From Flavipsychrobacter sp. (lineage in GTDB: Bacteria > Bacteroidota > Bacteroidia > Chitinophagales > Chitinophagaceae): a stretch of 64,000 nucleotides of DNA. The stretch is from NCBI GenBank assembly GCA_017849575.1, contig JAFIGV010000007.1:62001-126000 (forward strand), in the 5' to 3' direction. The notes under the pieces are model-generated. The model was given only the letters and a program-made list of their open reading frames with translations, was not told where the DNA came from and ran no database searches. Made by a program: the position numbers and the translations under genes. Of this stretch, positions 38,701 to 46,157 are shown in pieces (position 1 is the first letter of the stretch; the number at the start of each line of letters is the position of its first letter).

Positions 38701-39260
38701 TATACATGGAATGATGTAAGCACACCCGTAAGCGAAGAGAACTCAAAACGTACTTCATCAAAATCCTGTGTCGTGGGAAAACTAAGATACACCAGGCCGG
38801 TACCCTCGCCGAGTACGGAAACAGAGAGTCCGTTTGCATGGCTTTTGGTCTCTTGCAAAGCACCATTGCGATAGGTGCTGAGTGTTATGGCGGTAAAAAG
38901 TGAAGCCGAAAGGTCAGCATTGCTGAAGGAAACCACATAGCCGGCATGCCACCCGGCGTTGAAGTAACCAGAGGTGTCGCGAATAGAAACCCCGCTGCCA
39001 GAACTTACATTCAAAGGATTGAACACGGCAAAATTATCCGGGTCAGCATCGGTGAGCGCACCAGTATTGTTGATGTGGGTACAATTTAAACACAGGGTGC
39101 CGCCTTGTACCTCCGTTACTACCACATCGCGACCGGCAATAGGCTCATAACAAGGCGAGGACTGAGCATAGCCCCTAAATGCCGTAAGGAAAAAGAAAAG
39201 AAAGAAGAAAGAACTTGGCCTCCGGCGATAAATCCGGGAAATAGTGTAGCGTTGCGTCAT
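35793..39260 (-). CDS. large secreted calcium-binding-repeat (thrombospondin type 3) protein
   Basis: Exported protein of 1155 aa. After a signal peptide (about 1-33, ending GYAQ) come three tandem copies of a roughly 160-190 aa beta-rich domain, each with a phrase like TFTTSHAFNEVRL or SFPTTQDFDEVRF and ending in YYAY or YYAF. From about residue 545 to 930 lies a long run of Asp-rich thrombospondin type 3 calcium repeats (DSDGDGIPDACDNC, DADGDGIANYLDLDSDDDG). The C-terminus holds two dockerin-like units, GDVNSDGQVYYTAPGNDRD and GDVNLDGATYMTAPGNDRD. No usual T9SS C-terminal domain is seen, which is odd for such a protein. Possible role: adhesin or surface scaffold. Confidence 0.87.
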   Translation of the reverse strand: MTQRYTISRIYRRRPSSFFFLFFFLTAFRGYAQSSPCYEPIAGRDVVVTEVQGGTLCLNCTHINNTGALTDADPDNFAVFNPLNVSSGSGVSIRDTSGYFNAGWHAGYVVSFSNADLSASLFTAITLSTYRNGALQETKSHANGLSVSVLGEGTGLVYLSFPTTQDFDEVRFEFSSLTGVLTSFHVYYAMAFDPQCGLSDSNTICYDQIAGPSTRVGFNAGVTNALVTFSDAANLTDGNRNSYASLSLPAGVSLLADAPYVSVLDKELKYAAGSRVGFVVSYNAALLIADVLNHVSIETYLYGVLQETAQFTGGNGLLEIAALSAAGQGVRELSFTTSHAFNEVRLVVAQPASVNLGTLKIYYAFESGGGCSKGETPLTVAQPSPDDGSINSSRTGSFGTVCIGQSLSNTANVVNGSTTDYATFVPALLSVGCGASISVKNSGTDYPAGTIAGFVISKQGGLIDLGLLDAITLNLYKDNGAAPVASLSGSALLSIGLLNDNAGKSFIGFPSNAAFDEIQIVFNSGLISSGLGGSYRIYYAYVQRDSDNDGIPDENDICSGSDAYDSDGDGIPDACDNCTALNGKSVYRDTDGDGIADACDADADDDGIADAVEDRNNDGNVRNDDADGDGIANYLDLDSDDDGLADLYESGIVHSLLLSLDADSNAVIDPAVLRGANGMATIVETDDGVAATNNYLLADSDGDAAPDFVDLDTDNDGINDVMEGYAGLFADANSDGMVDGADSDRDGVKDLADGSPLWGTAPLGHPLDSDADAVPDYRDLDSDNDLISDLVENGQGGYTDADQDGMADGGDGDHDGIVGATDGDPAHFGDALQLQPVDTDNDGLPDYLDPDSDGDGTADIVEGGNGWQDLDGNGQVDNPTDPDSDGVANNHGDDRKPNDFGGLGTTTLLHIRLSLEGGFANGTDTLMRDDLRQAGLIPLQQPYQGSVNNRFAQTGGGNEATTSTVLAANPNSPNAIVDWMLLEFRKAGASSVVVRTANALLQRDGDIVGGDGNPMGVMIDTGNYFLSVKHRNHLGVMTANPVVVSGTPVTIDFTKVTTPLYGSTPVKLMPSGRRALIGGDVNSDGQVYYTAPGNDRDALLLMISSDPFNYLNIYSNGDVNLDGATYMTAPGNDRDWILSQPLTGDEFEYIQEQLP

Positions 39261-39515
39261 AGTGAAAGGTTTTCGTGAACAATGCTTCTAATACAGTTTC
39301 TTAAAACAGGTTTTAATCAGCACAAGAATGAACATCGCAATCCAGCCGTTGATTTTCCTAGGTTCCATAGACACAAAAGTAATGCAAGCAGCATATACAA
39401 ATACTATTTCTAAAACATATTTTAATAAAACTTCGTATCGAAAAGAAATTCAATAATCTCTTCTGATAGTAAAAAAATCGAAGCAACAGCAAAAAAAAAA
39501 ATGGGGAAAGGGGAA

Positions 39516-39827
39516 TCAGGCCTGTAGAATCCTTTTGTAGAGCGTCTCCTTTTCCTCAAGACAGGCGTAGTACTTCTCTTTAAAGTCGGGTTCAGACCCG
39601 GAAGGATTGAGCATTTTTCCTCTTCCGGAAAACAACCAGTTCAGGTTCAAATCATCAAACTTGTTTGAAATATCTTCAATAATCTGGACGCTTGGTAAGG
39701 CATTTTCGGTATTAAAAAGACGATACAGCTTCTGTGGAGAATTATAACCCAGCAACACCGAAAGATCAATGATGCCTATGCCTTTGTAGTCGAGAAATGC
39801 TTTAAGCCTTACTACAAGCTCTTTCAT
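39516..39827 (-). CDS. small helix-turn-helix DNA-binding protein
   Basis: Protein of 103 aa. The first 70 residues look like an XRE/Cro-type helix-turn-helix: LKAFLDYKGIGIIDLSVLLG, YNSPQKLYRLFN, then LPSVQIIEDISNKFDDLN, with LNWLFSGRGKML, a phrase often found in phage-repressor-like HTH proteins. A short, charged C-terminal tail (EEKETLYKRILQA) may form a coiled coil. The base composition is AT-rich compared with its neighbours. It is divergent from the LuxR-type pair, with a dyad repeat in the 160-bp gap. Targets unknown. Confidence 0.78.
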   Translation of the reverse strand: MKELVVRLKAFLDYKGIGIIDLSVLLGYNSPQKLYRLFNTENALPSVQIIEDISNKFDDLNLNWLFSGRGKMLNPSGSEPDFKEKYYACLEEKETLYKRILQA

Positions 39828-39859
39828 GCGGGTGGTTTGCTTTAAGCGTTTGACGCTGA

Positions 39860-39928
39860 AACTACTAAGTTAGTTAAAAGATATTTTACGAACAGTAGCT
39901 ATTATTTTCTCCGGAATTCAACTAACTT
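39860..39928. promoter_or_regulatory. dyad repeats in the HTH/response-regulator intergenic region
   Basis: AACTA-N6-TAGTT at 39860-39875 forms a small palindrome, and AAGTTAGTT (39867-39875) recurs inverted as AACTAACTT (39920-39928), 44 bp away. The divergent promoters of the HTH gene and the response-regulator gene should lie here, so an operator is possible but unproved. Confidence 0.35.
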
Positions 39929-39987
39929 TTATTTTCAAAACATCGATTGCCAGCCAAGCCATCCCATCCCACTATAAAAACAAATGC

Positions 39988-40638
39988 ATGCATCCGCCTA
40001 CACCAATCACCATCGCTATTACAGACGATAATTTCATTTTTCTCGAAGGGCTTTATCGTTCGCTCAACCAATGCAGCGAATTCAAAGTAGTGCTCAGGGC
40101 AGAAGATTGCAATGAGTTACTTCACGGTCTCAGATCATTGTCGCGGGCGCCCGACCTCTGCATCATGGACATTGCTATGCCCGATGGATATGCAACTCTG
40201 AAGCTTTTGAAAGACGAATGGCCCCGTACAAGAGTATTGATCCTTTCGGCTACCGACAATGAACTGAGCGTCATCCGGACTATTAAAATAGGCGCAAATG
40301 GCTTTTTGATGAAGGGCTCCGCTCCGGAAACGCTGAGGCAAACCTTGCTGGACATTTTCAGCAATGACCATCCTGATGATTTTGCCAAACGACATAACTA
40401 CACGTCCAAGGAACATATTCTGGTGCAGCTTTCGTATACGGAACTCGAGTTGCTCTATCAATTGTGCACCGAAAAAAACAGCAACCAGATAGCTGCCGAA
40501 ATGCAAACAAGTTTGAAAACCTTCGAACGCTGTCGGAATGAGCTGTTTCGAAAACTGGGGGTTACCTCCCGCATCGGCCTGGTTTTGTTTGCGCTCAATA
40601 TGGGAATGGTTTCCGGTGAAACCCCAAAAAACAGATAG
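39988..40638 (+). CDS. LuxR-type response regulator
   Basis: Two-component response regulator, 216 aa. The receiver domain is intact: acidic pair D13-D14 in ITDDNFIF, phospho-acceptor D61 in CIMDIAMPDG and K109 in FLMKGSAP. The C-terminal part (about 148-210: LSYTELELLYQLCTEKNSNQ, then FRKLGVTSRIGLVLFALNMG) is a LuxR/FixJ-type HTH, with TFERCRNELF as recognition helix. No histidine kinase lies nearby, so it may be an orphan or use a remote partner. A similar, degenerate regulator follows after 7 bp. A second ATG at 39984 is out of frame. Confidence 0.88.
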   Translation: MHPPTPITIAITDDNFIFLEGLYRSLNQCSEFKVVLRAEDCNELLHGLRSLSRAPDLCIMDIAMPDGYATLKLLKDEWPRTRVLILSATDNELSVIRTIKIGANGFLMKGSAPETLRQTLLDIFSNDHPDDFAKRHNYTSKEHILVQLSYTELELLYQLCTEKNSNQIAAEMQTSLKTFERCRNELFRKLGVTSRIGLVLFALNMGMVSGETPKNR

Positions 40639-40645
40639 CTGGTTT

Positions 40646-41299
40646 ATGAATCAAATCGACCGCTCAAAAGGATCGGCGACCCTTGTCGGCACCTTCTCTG
40701 AAAACCAGTTTTTCGCAGCCGGACTATGCTCGGTGATCGATTCATTTGAGGGATTTGAAGCTTACCGCATGAATGAAAGCGCTGTGATCCGGCCTGACTG
40801 TAGTGTCATAGTAGTGGATATGAACACCCGTCTGCATACCGATTCGGAATACTACTCCGGACACTTTTTTCAGCAGCCTGATGTGAAAGTACTCGTCCTG
40901 TCCTGCGCAGACCATATTTACAATGAAGTAAGATCGCAACACCTGGGTGCCAGCGGACACCTTTCGCGAAATTGTGACCCGGGCACTTTGCATCGGGCCC
41001 TGTTAAGCATCCGTTTTACGGGGAGCTTTTTCCCGCTGCTGCACCAGCATAGTGGACCTCAGCATGCCGGTTCATACCTTATTAGTCAGGCAGAAATTTC
41101 GATGCTCCGACTTTTTTGTACGGAACAAACGGAAGAAGAAATCAGTCGCAGTTCCGGCTTTAGCGCAGCCATCGTAGCGGGTTACCGGCAGGTACTTTTC
41201 GACAAATTAAGGGTATCCTCCCGAGAGGCACTGATCCTCACGGCATACAGGATTGGCCTTCTACCACCGCTGAGGAATAATGCGGAACAAAAGATTTAA
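40646..41299 (+). CDS. LuxR-type regulator with degenerate receiver domain
   Basis: Paralogue of the preceding gene, 217 aa from ATG 40646. The receiver-like domain keeps D58 (VIVVDMN), but the acidic pair is lost (the stretch reads LVGTFSENQFF) and the conserved Lys is replaced in SGHLSRNCD, so normal phosphorylation is unlikely. The C-terminal LuxR-like HTH (SQAEISMLRLFCTEQTEEE, RVSSREALILTAYRIGLL) is preserved. Located 7 bp after the intact regulator, it may form heterodimers with it or sense another signal; both are inference. Its 3' end overlaps the convergent sigma-factor gene by 4 bp. Confidence 0.8.
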   Translation: MNQIDRSKGSATLVGTFSENQFFAAGLCSVIDSFEGFEAYRMNESAVIRPDCSVIVVDMNTRLHTDSEYYSGHFFQQPDVKVLVLSCADHIYNEVRSQHLGASGHLSRNCDPGTLHRALLSIRFTGSFFPLLHQHSGPQHAGSYLISQAEISMLRLFCTEQTEEEISRSSGFSAAIVAGYRQVLFDKLRVSSREALILTAYRIGLLPPLRNNAEQKI

Positions 41300-41961
41300 T
41301 GCCCTGGCGCACCGGCAGGCAAAGCGTAACCCGGCTCCTGCAAACACAAGAGCCGGCGCACCACCCTTTCGCAGTCTTCGCTACCGAAGGGAAACAATTC
41401 CGGATATTGGGCCGTACGGGAAACAGTCTTCAATCGCATCCTTGCCTTTCTATGCCGTTCGCGCACACTGCTTTCTCCGGTTCCGAGCAAAAAGGCCGCT
41501 TCCTGATAGCTGAACCCCTCAATATCAAGCAAGAGGTAGGCGCTCCGCATAGCGGTAGGCAATGCAAAAAACTGACTGAGAAATGCCTGTGCCGGTTCGG
41601 TATATCGCAGGGGAGCATCAAAGTTCTGACTTATCCGCATTTCTGCCGGCGAGGCGGCAGAGCCTCCGATCTTGGCCAACGCCTTTTGGCCCAGCGCCTG
41701 ATAGATGATGAATCTCACGAGCCAGGTACGAAAAGTAAGCGGTTTCCGATACCCGGCGAGGCTTTCGCGCGCGCTACACAGACAGTCCAGCACCAGGTCT
41801 TCCGCCTCAAAATGGGAAAAAGAATACACGCGTGCCACCCGGTACAACATGTGACAATGCCGCCGTACCAGCACTTCAAAACAGCTCCGCTTTCCGGCTA
41901 ATGTCTGTTGCACTAATTCAGCATCGGTAAGGTGGGCAAATAATAAAGTGGCATTATTCAT
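41296..41961 (-). CDS. ECF-type RNA polymerase sigma factor
   Basis: Sigma-70 family protein, 221 aa from ATG 41961. The region-2 domain is FEVLVRRHCHMLYRVARVYS, then HFEAEDLVLDCLCSARESL; the region-4 domain contains LPTAMRSAYLLLDIEGFSYQ and LGTGESSVRERHRKARMRL. No anti-sigma factor is encoded next to it. It is convergent with the two regulators and shares 4 bp with the second. An upstream ATG (42009) adds 16 residues but is less likely. The C-terminal tail of about 40 residues after region 4 has no recognisable domain. Confidence 0.87.
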   Translation of the reverse strand: MNNATLLFAHLTDAELVQQTLAGKRSCFEVLVRRHCHMLYRVARVYSFSHFEAEDLVLDCLCSARESLAGYRKPLTFRTWLVRFIIYQALGQKALAKIGGSAASPAEMRISQNFDAPLRYTEPAQAFLSQFFALPTAMRSAYLLLDIEGFSYQEAAFLLGTGESSVRERHRKARMRLKTVSRTAQYPELFPFGSEDCERVVRRLLCLQEPGYALPAGAPGH

Positions 41962-42062
41962 AGCAGGCAGATTTTTAGGAAGTAAACACAGCAATATGTG
42001 ATGGGACACGTCTAAAAACCTTGCCAGCAGCGCCTGGTGCGATTTATTTTTCGGATTTCATC

Positions 42063-42686
42063 TCAACGCGGCACATAGACCACATACTTTTCCCTAAAAA
42101 ACTCTTCAGGTAAAATCTCATAAATCGGAAAAAGATGGGGACGCAGACCCGATGAAGCAATCTCATCGCTCAGATTGCCTCCTTTCAGGCACAAGAGTCC
42201 GTTGGCGAACTCGTCACTTTTTCGGCCTTTTTTTATCGACGGCTTTATCCATTTCCAAAGCTCGGCAAGCGGGGCTACTGCGCGCGACACAGCGAAATCG
42301 AAGTCTTTATGGATGGTTTCCACCCGGGCATGTACCGGCGTCACATTCTGCAGACCGATGCCCTGTGCCACTTCCTGCACCACTTTTATTTTTTTACCAA
42401 TGCTATCGACCAGTGTAAAATGGACGGACGGAAAAAAAACCGCTAACGGAATGCCCGGGAAGCCGCCTCCCGTACCGATATCAATAACCGTGGCCTCGTC
42501 GTGAAAATTGCAAATGGCTGCTATGGCCAGGGCATGCAGTACATGCTTTTCATAAAGCGCTTCGATGTCTTTGCGCGATACGACGTTGATTTTCTCGTTC
42601 CATTCTTTGTAAAGCGGCTCCAGCAAGCGAAACTGCTCTGTCTGCGCTGGTGAGAAATCCGAAAAATACTTTTTGATTATTTCCAC
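42063..42686 (-). CDS. rsmG: 16S rRNA (guanine527-N7) methyltransferase
   Basis: SAM-dependent methyltransferase that makes m7G527 in 16S rRNA. The 207-aa protein has the characteristic VIDIGTGGGFPGIPLAVFFP SAM-binding motif and DSIGKKIKVV after it, plus NVVSRKDIEALYEKHVLHAL in the N-terminal half. Its start overlaps the end of the glycosyltransferase gene by 10 bp. Loss of RsmG is a known cause of low-level streptomycin resistance in other bacteria. Confidence 0.96.
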   Translation of the reverse strand: MEIIKKYFSDFSPAQTEQFRLLEPLYKEWNEKINVVSRKDIEALYEKHVLHALAIAAICNFHDEATVIDIGTGGGFPGIPLAVFFPSVHFTLVDSIGKKIKVVQEVAQGIGLQNVTPVHARVETIHKDFDFAVSRAVAPLAELWKWIKPSIKKGRKSDEFANGLLCLKGGNLSDEIASSGLRPHLFPIYEILPEEFFREKYVVYVPR

Positions 42687-43807
42687 TGCCTTTTGTTTTT
42701 CAAAAAAATGTAAGGACTCAGTACAAAATTATAGATCGCCCAGCCGGCGTCACAGAACGGCAGCCACGGCGATAAATGTTTTTCAGACAGCTTCTTTGCA
42801 GCAGCCATCTGAAGGACCCAATACACGGCACAACGCAGCCCCCACAAGCTTAGAGCCACAGGCCAGGCACCGGAAATGATCAGTACCGGAAAGATGACCC
42901 AGCCCAGGGCATGAGTTCCTGCATAAAGAGCTAAAAGAAGTTTGATCCCCTCCTTGTAATACTTACCAGTCGAAAGGTGACGCTGCTTTTGATGTAGCCA
43001 TGATGTCCAGGTGAGTTTGGCTTCAGAAAAAGTATGGGCCTCCGGGACGGCAACCACGGCTGTATTGGCTTCCTCCGCACAACAAGCCATCAACAAATCG
43101 TCATCGCCCGATGGCACAGCACTCCAGGCTTCGCTATTCTCGGCACGGAGAAAAATTTCTTTGGTACAAGCCAGGTTGCGACCCACTGCCATATAAGGTT
43201 TGCCTGCCCGGGCATAACCGGCCATCTGTAAAAAAGTATGAAGCGTCTCCCAGCGGATAAAAGCGTTCAGCAGTCCGGGCCTGCGATCATAGCCACCGAA
43301 ACCGCAAACGATTTGCTTCCCTTCATTGAGTGGTGCAACCATGGCCGCCAGCCAATGGCGACTTGCAGGCCGGCAATCCGCATCCGTAAACAGTAATCTG
43401 TGATAGGTTGCATAGGCCACTCCATGGTGCAGGGCAAACTTTTTCCCCGGAAGGTTACGCTCATCGTCCGGTGCGATGGTAATATGCCAAAGATGTGAAT
43501 ACTCCTGTTCCATCTCGTACAACAATTTTTCCGTGTCGTCATCCGATGCATCATTGACTACTATTACTTCATACAGATTTTTCCCTGCATCGTTCGTGTA
43601 TATTTGCTGCAGAATGGCCGGAAGATTTTTTTTGAGATTGAGCGCCTCATTTCGGGCACATATGACAACCGACACCGGCTCTGGCCGGCTTTGAACACCG
43701 GCGGCTAAAGGGGTTGACCCAAAAAATCGGCTGAAAAAATAAAATGCATAACCACACTGTATGGCAACAGTAACAACAAGAAGCCAGAGAATAGCCGTAG
43801 TCAGCAT
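42677..43807 (-). CDS. membrane family 2 glycosyltransferase
   Basis: Glycosyltransferase of the GT2 (GT-A fold) type, 376 aa from ATG 43807 (MLTTAILWLLVVTVAIQCGY, an N-terminal TM helix). The nucleotide-sugar fold is clear: VSVVICARNEALNLKKNLPA, VIVVNDASDDDT, the DxD motif in LFTDADCRP and the acceptor motif WLHQKQRHLSTGKYY. Two or three C-terminal hydrophobic helices follow. It may build cell-envelope polysaccharide or glycolipid; the sugar is unknown. It overlaps rsmG and is 58 bp from the divergent tgt. Confidence 0.88.
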   Translation of the reverse strand: MLTTAILWLLVVTVAIQCGYAFYFFSRFFGSTPLAAGVQSRPEPVSVVICARNEALNLKKNLPAILQQIYTNDAGKNLYEVIVVNDASDDDTEKLLYEMEQEYSHLWHITIAPDDERNLPGKKFALHHGVAYATYHRLLFTDADCRPASRHWLAAMVAPLNEGKQIVCGFGGYDRRPGLLNAFIRWETLHTFLQMAGYARAGKPYMAVGRNLACTKEIFLRAENSEAWSAVPSGDDDLLMACCAEEANTAVVAVPEAHTFSEAKLTWTSWLHQKQRHLSTGKYYKEGIKLLLALYAGTHALGWVIFPVLIISGAWPVALSLWGLRCAVYWVLQMAAAKKLSEKHLSPWLPFCDAGWAIYNFVLSPYIFLKNKRQWK

Positions 43808-43865
43808 CGGGTAAAGATAGCAGCAGACGGGCAGTTGACCACCGGCAAATTGAAATGACAGCAGT

Positions 43866-44996
43866 ATGGAGTTTGAATTAACAGCAAAGGACGAGCACTC
43901 TGCGGCGCGGGCAGGCACCATCACCACCGGCCATGGACCTATTGAGACCCCCATCTTTATGCCGGTGGGCACGGCGGGCACGGTAAAAGCGGTAACCCAG
44001 CAACAATTGCGGCAAGACATCGGGGCGCCGATCATTCTGGGCAATACCTATCACCTCTATCTGCGGCCGGGCACCGAAGTGCTGGAGGAAGCGGGTGGGC
44101 TCCACCGTTTCAATGGATGGACAGGGCCCATACTTACCGACAGCGGAGGATATCAGGTCTTTTCGCTTTCCAACAATAGAAAGCTTACCGAAGAAGGTGC
44201 GGTTTTTCAATCGCATATCGATGGTTCGAAACATCTCTTCTCTCCGGAACGCGTAATGGACATTCAGCGCTCTATCGGCGCCGATATCATCATGGCGTTC
44301 GATGAATGTCCGCCCTATCCTTCAGATTATACCTACGCCAGGAAATCCATGGAACTTACCCACCGATGGCTGACCCGATGTGTGAAAAGGATAGGAGAAA
44401 CGGAACCCAGGTATGGCTATGAACAGACACTTTTCCCCATAGTTCAGGGCAGCACATTCCGCGATCTCCGAAAAGAATCAGCAAGGTTTATAGCAGACAT
44501 GGGTGCAGAGGGTAATGCTATTGGCGGTTTATCCGTGGGCGAACCGGAAGAAATGATGTATGAGATGTGCGCTCTATGTTGTGAACACCTGCCGGCAGAT
44601 AAGCCCAGATACCTGATGGGGGTAGGAACACCCTGGAATATTCTGGAGAATATAGCTCTTGGGGTGGATATGTTCGACTGTGTGATGCCCACACGAAACG
44701 GCAGGAATGGAATGCTGTTTACTACTCAGGGAGTCATCAACATAAAAAACAAGCGCTGGGCCAACGATTTTTCAGTGATTGACGAAGGACTGGATTGCCC
44801 CAGCAGCCGGTACTATAGCCGCGCCTATCTGCGTCATCTTTTTGTTGCCAACGAAATTTTAGGACTTCAGATTGCCAGTATTCAGAATCTTGCTTTTTAC
44901 CTTCACCTCGTAAAGCAGGCAAGAGAACATATTCTGGCCGGCGATTTCAACACATGGAAAAACGAGACCATCCCCATACTCAAGCAAAGATTGTAA
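43866..44996 (+). CDS. tgt: queuine/preQ1 tRNA-guanine transglycosylase
   Basis: Exchanges G34 for preQ1 in tRNAs with GUN anticodons, 376 aa. The substrate and catalytic regions fit: LTDSGGYQVFS, IMAFDECPPYP, IGGLSVGEP and FDCVMPTRNGRNGMLF, with the catalytic Asp in MFDCVMPTR. The usual structural zinc site CxCxxC-H is reduced: the stretch reads GLDCPSSRYYSRAYLRHLF, keeping only the middle cysteine and the histidine. This seems common in Bacteroidota Tgt proteins as I recall them, and does not imply inactivity. It is 7 bp from the permease gene, with which it is presumably co-transcribed. Confidence 0.95.
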   Translation: MEFELTAKDEHSAARAGTITTGHGPIETPIFMPVGTAGTVKAVTQQQLRQDIGAPIILGNTYHLYLRPGTEVLEEAGGLHRFNGWTGPILTDSGGYQVFSLSNNRKLTEEGAVFQSHIDGSKHLFSPERVMDIQRSIGADIIMAFDECPPYPSDYTYARKSMELTHRWLTRCVKRIGETEPRYGYEQTLFPIVQGSTFRDLRKESARFIADMGAEGNAIGGLSVGEPEEMMYEMCALCCEHLPADKPRYLMGVGTPWNILENIALGVDMFDCVMPTRNGRNGMLFTTQGVINIKNKRWANDFSVIDEGLDCPSSRYYSRAYLRHLFVANEILGLQIASIQNLAFYLHLVKQAREHILAGDFNTWKNETIPILKQRL

Positions 44997-45003
44997 GGGA
45001 CTG

Positions 45004-46077
45004 ATGAAAAAGATAGACTGGTATATACTGAAGAAGTTTCTTGGCACCTTTTTCTATGCCATCCTGGTGCTTGCCGTCATCACAGGGGTGATCGACTATT
45101 CGGAGAAAGTGGACGATTTTGTGCAACACCACGCACCGTTCCTTTCTATCCTGAATTACTACAAGAATTTCATCCCGTACATGGTGGCGTTTCTTTTTCC
45201 GCTATTCATTTTCATTGCCACCATCTTTTTTACGTCCAAGATGGCTTACAAGTCGGAGATCATCGCTATTCTGGCATCGGGCGTTTCTTATACTCGTTTT
45301 ATGCGGGCCTATTTTGCAGGAGCAGGTTTCCTATGCCTGGTTTCCCTCATTTCGAACCACTACATCATTCCCGAGGCAAACAAACAGCGGCTTCAGTTTG
45401 AAGACGACTATGTTCACGAAGCGCACCGGTCGTCTGAGCGGAATGTACATATCCGCCTCAGCCCGCAGCTCTATGTATATCTCCAAAGCTATGACTACAC
45501 CACCAACACAGGATATCGTTTTACTGCAGAAAAAATAGAGGGTATCGAACTCAGACAAAAAATAATGGCAGAGCGTGTACATTACGACAGCACGCAAAGA
45601 TTATGGGTGTTAACAGGTGTTACCATCCGTCACAACGACGGACTCAGGGAGCGCCTCGAATTTGTGCCGGAAATGAAGGAAAAGTATGCGTTCACCCCCA
45701 ATGACCTGCTGAATGACAATGATGTGATGACTGCCATGACCACCCCGCACCTCAATAAAGTGATAGCGAGAGAAAAGCTGCGTGGACGCGAAAACCTGAA
45801 TCAATATTATGTAGAAAAACACCGGAGAACGGCTCAGCCTTTTGCCGGCCTCATCCTTACGGTTATTGGTGTTACCATAGCCAGCCGAAGGGTGCGTGGC
45901 GGTAGCGGGCTGCACCTTGCGGTAGGAGTGATGATCAGCGCAGCCTACATTATGGCCATACAGTTTACTTCTACATTTTCTACCAAGGCAGGCCTCAACC
46001 CGATGCTGGCCGTATGGATCCCCAACATCATTTTCGGCACACTTGCACTCTATCTCTATCGCCAGCAGATAAAGTAA
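45004..46077 (+). CDS. LptF/LptG-type lipopolysaccharide export permease
   Basis: Inner-membrane permease of the LPS transport ABC complex (LptB2FG), 357 aa. Segments MKKIDWYILKKFLGTFFYAI at the N-terminus, NYYKNFIPYMVAFLFPLFIF and ASGVSYTRFMRAYFAGAG are typical; a periplasmic jellyroll-like region (about 120-260) and three C-terminal TM helices follow, including FAGLILTVIGVTIASRR. It cannot be assigned to LptF or LptG from sequence alone. Only 7 bp separate it from tgt upstream. Confidence 0.9.
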   Translation: MKKIDWYILKKFLGTFFYAILVLAVITGVIDYSEKVDDFVQHHAPFLSILNYYKNFIPYMVAFLFPLFIFIATIFFTSKMAYKSEIIAILASGVSYTRFMRAYFAGAGFLCLVSLISNHYIIPEANKQRLQFEDDYVHEAHRSSERNVHIRLSPQLYVYLQSYDYTTNTGYRFTAEKIEGIELRQKIMAERVHYDSTQRLWVLTGVTIRHNDGLRERLEFVPEMKEKYAFTPNDLLNDNDVMTAMTTPHLNKVIAREKLRGRENLNQYYVEKHRRTAQPFAGLILTVIGVTIASRRVRGGSGLHLAVGVMISAAYIMAIQFTSTFSTKAGLNPMLAVWIPNIIFGTLALYLYRQQIK

Positions 46078-46157
46078 CAGCCTTAGTACGCCATCATTTT
46101 TGCGCGCACCGTGCCGTGGGCATATTTTTTTATCCCGCTAAGGTAAAAACCCGCGAT

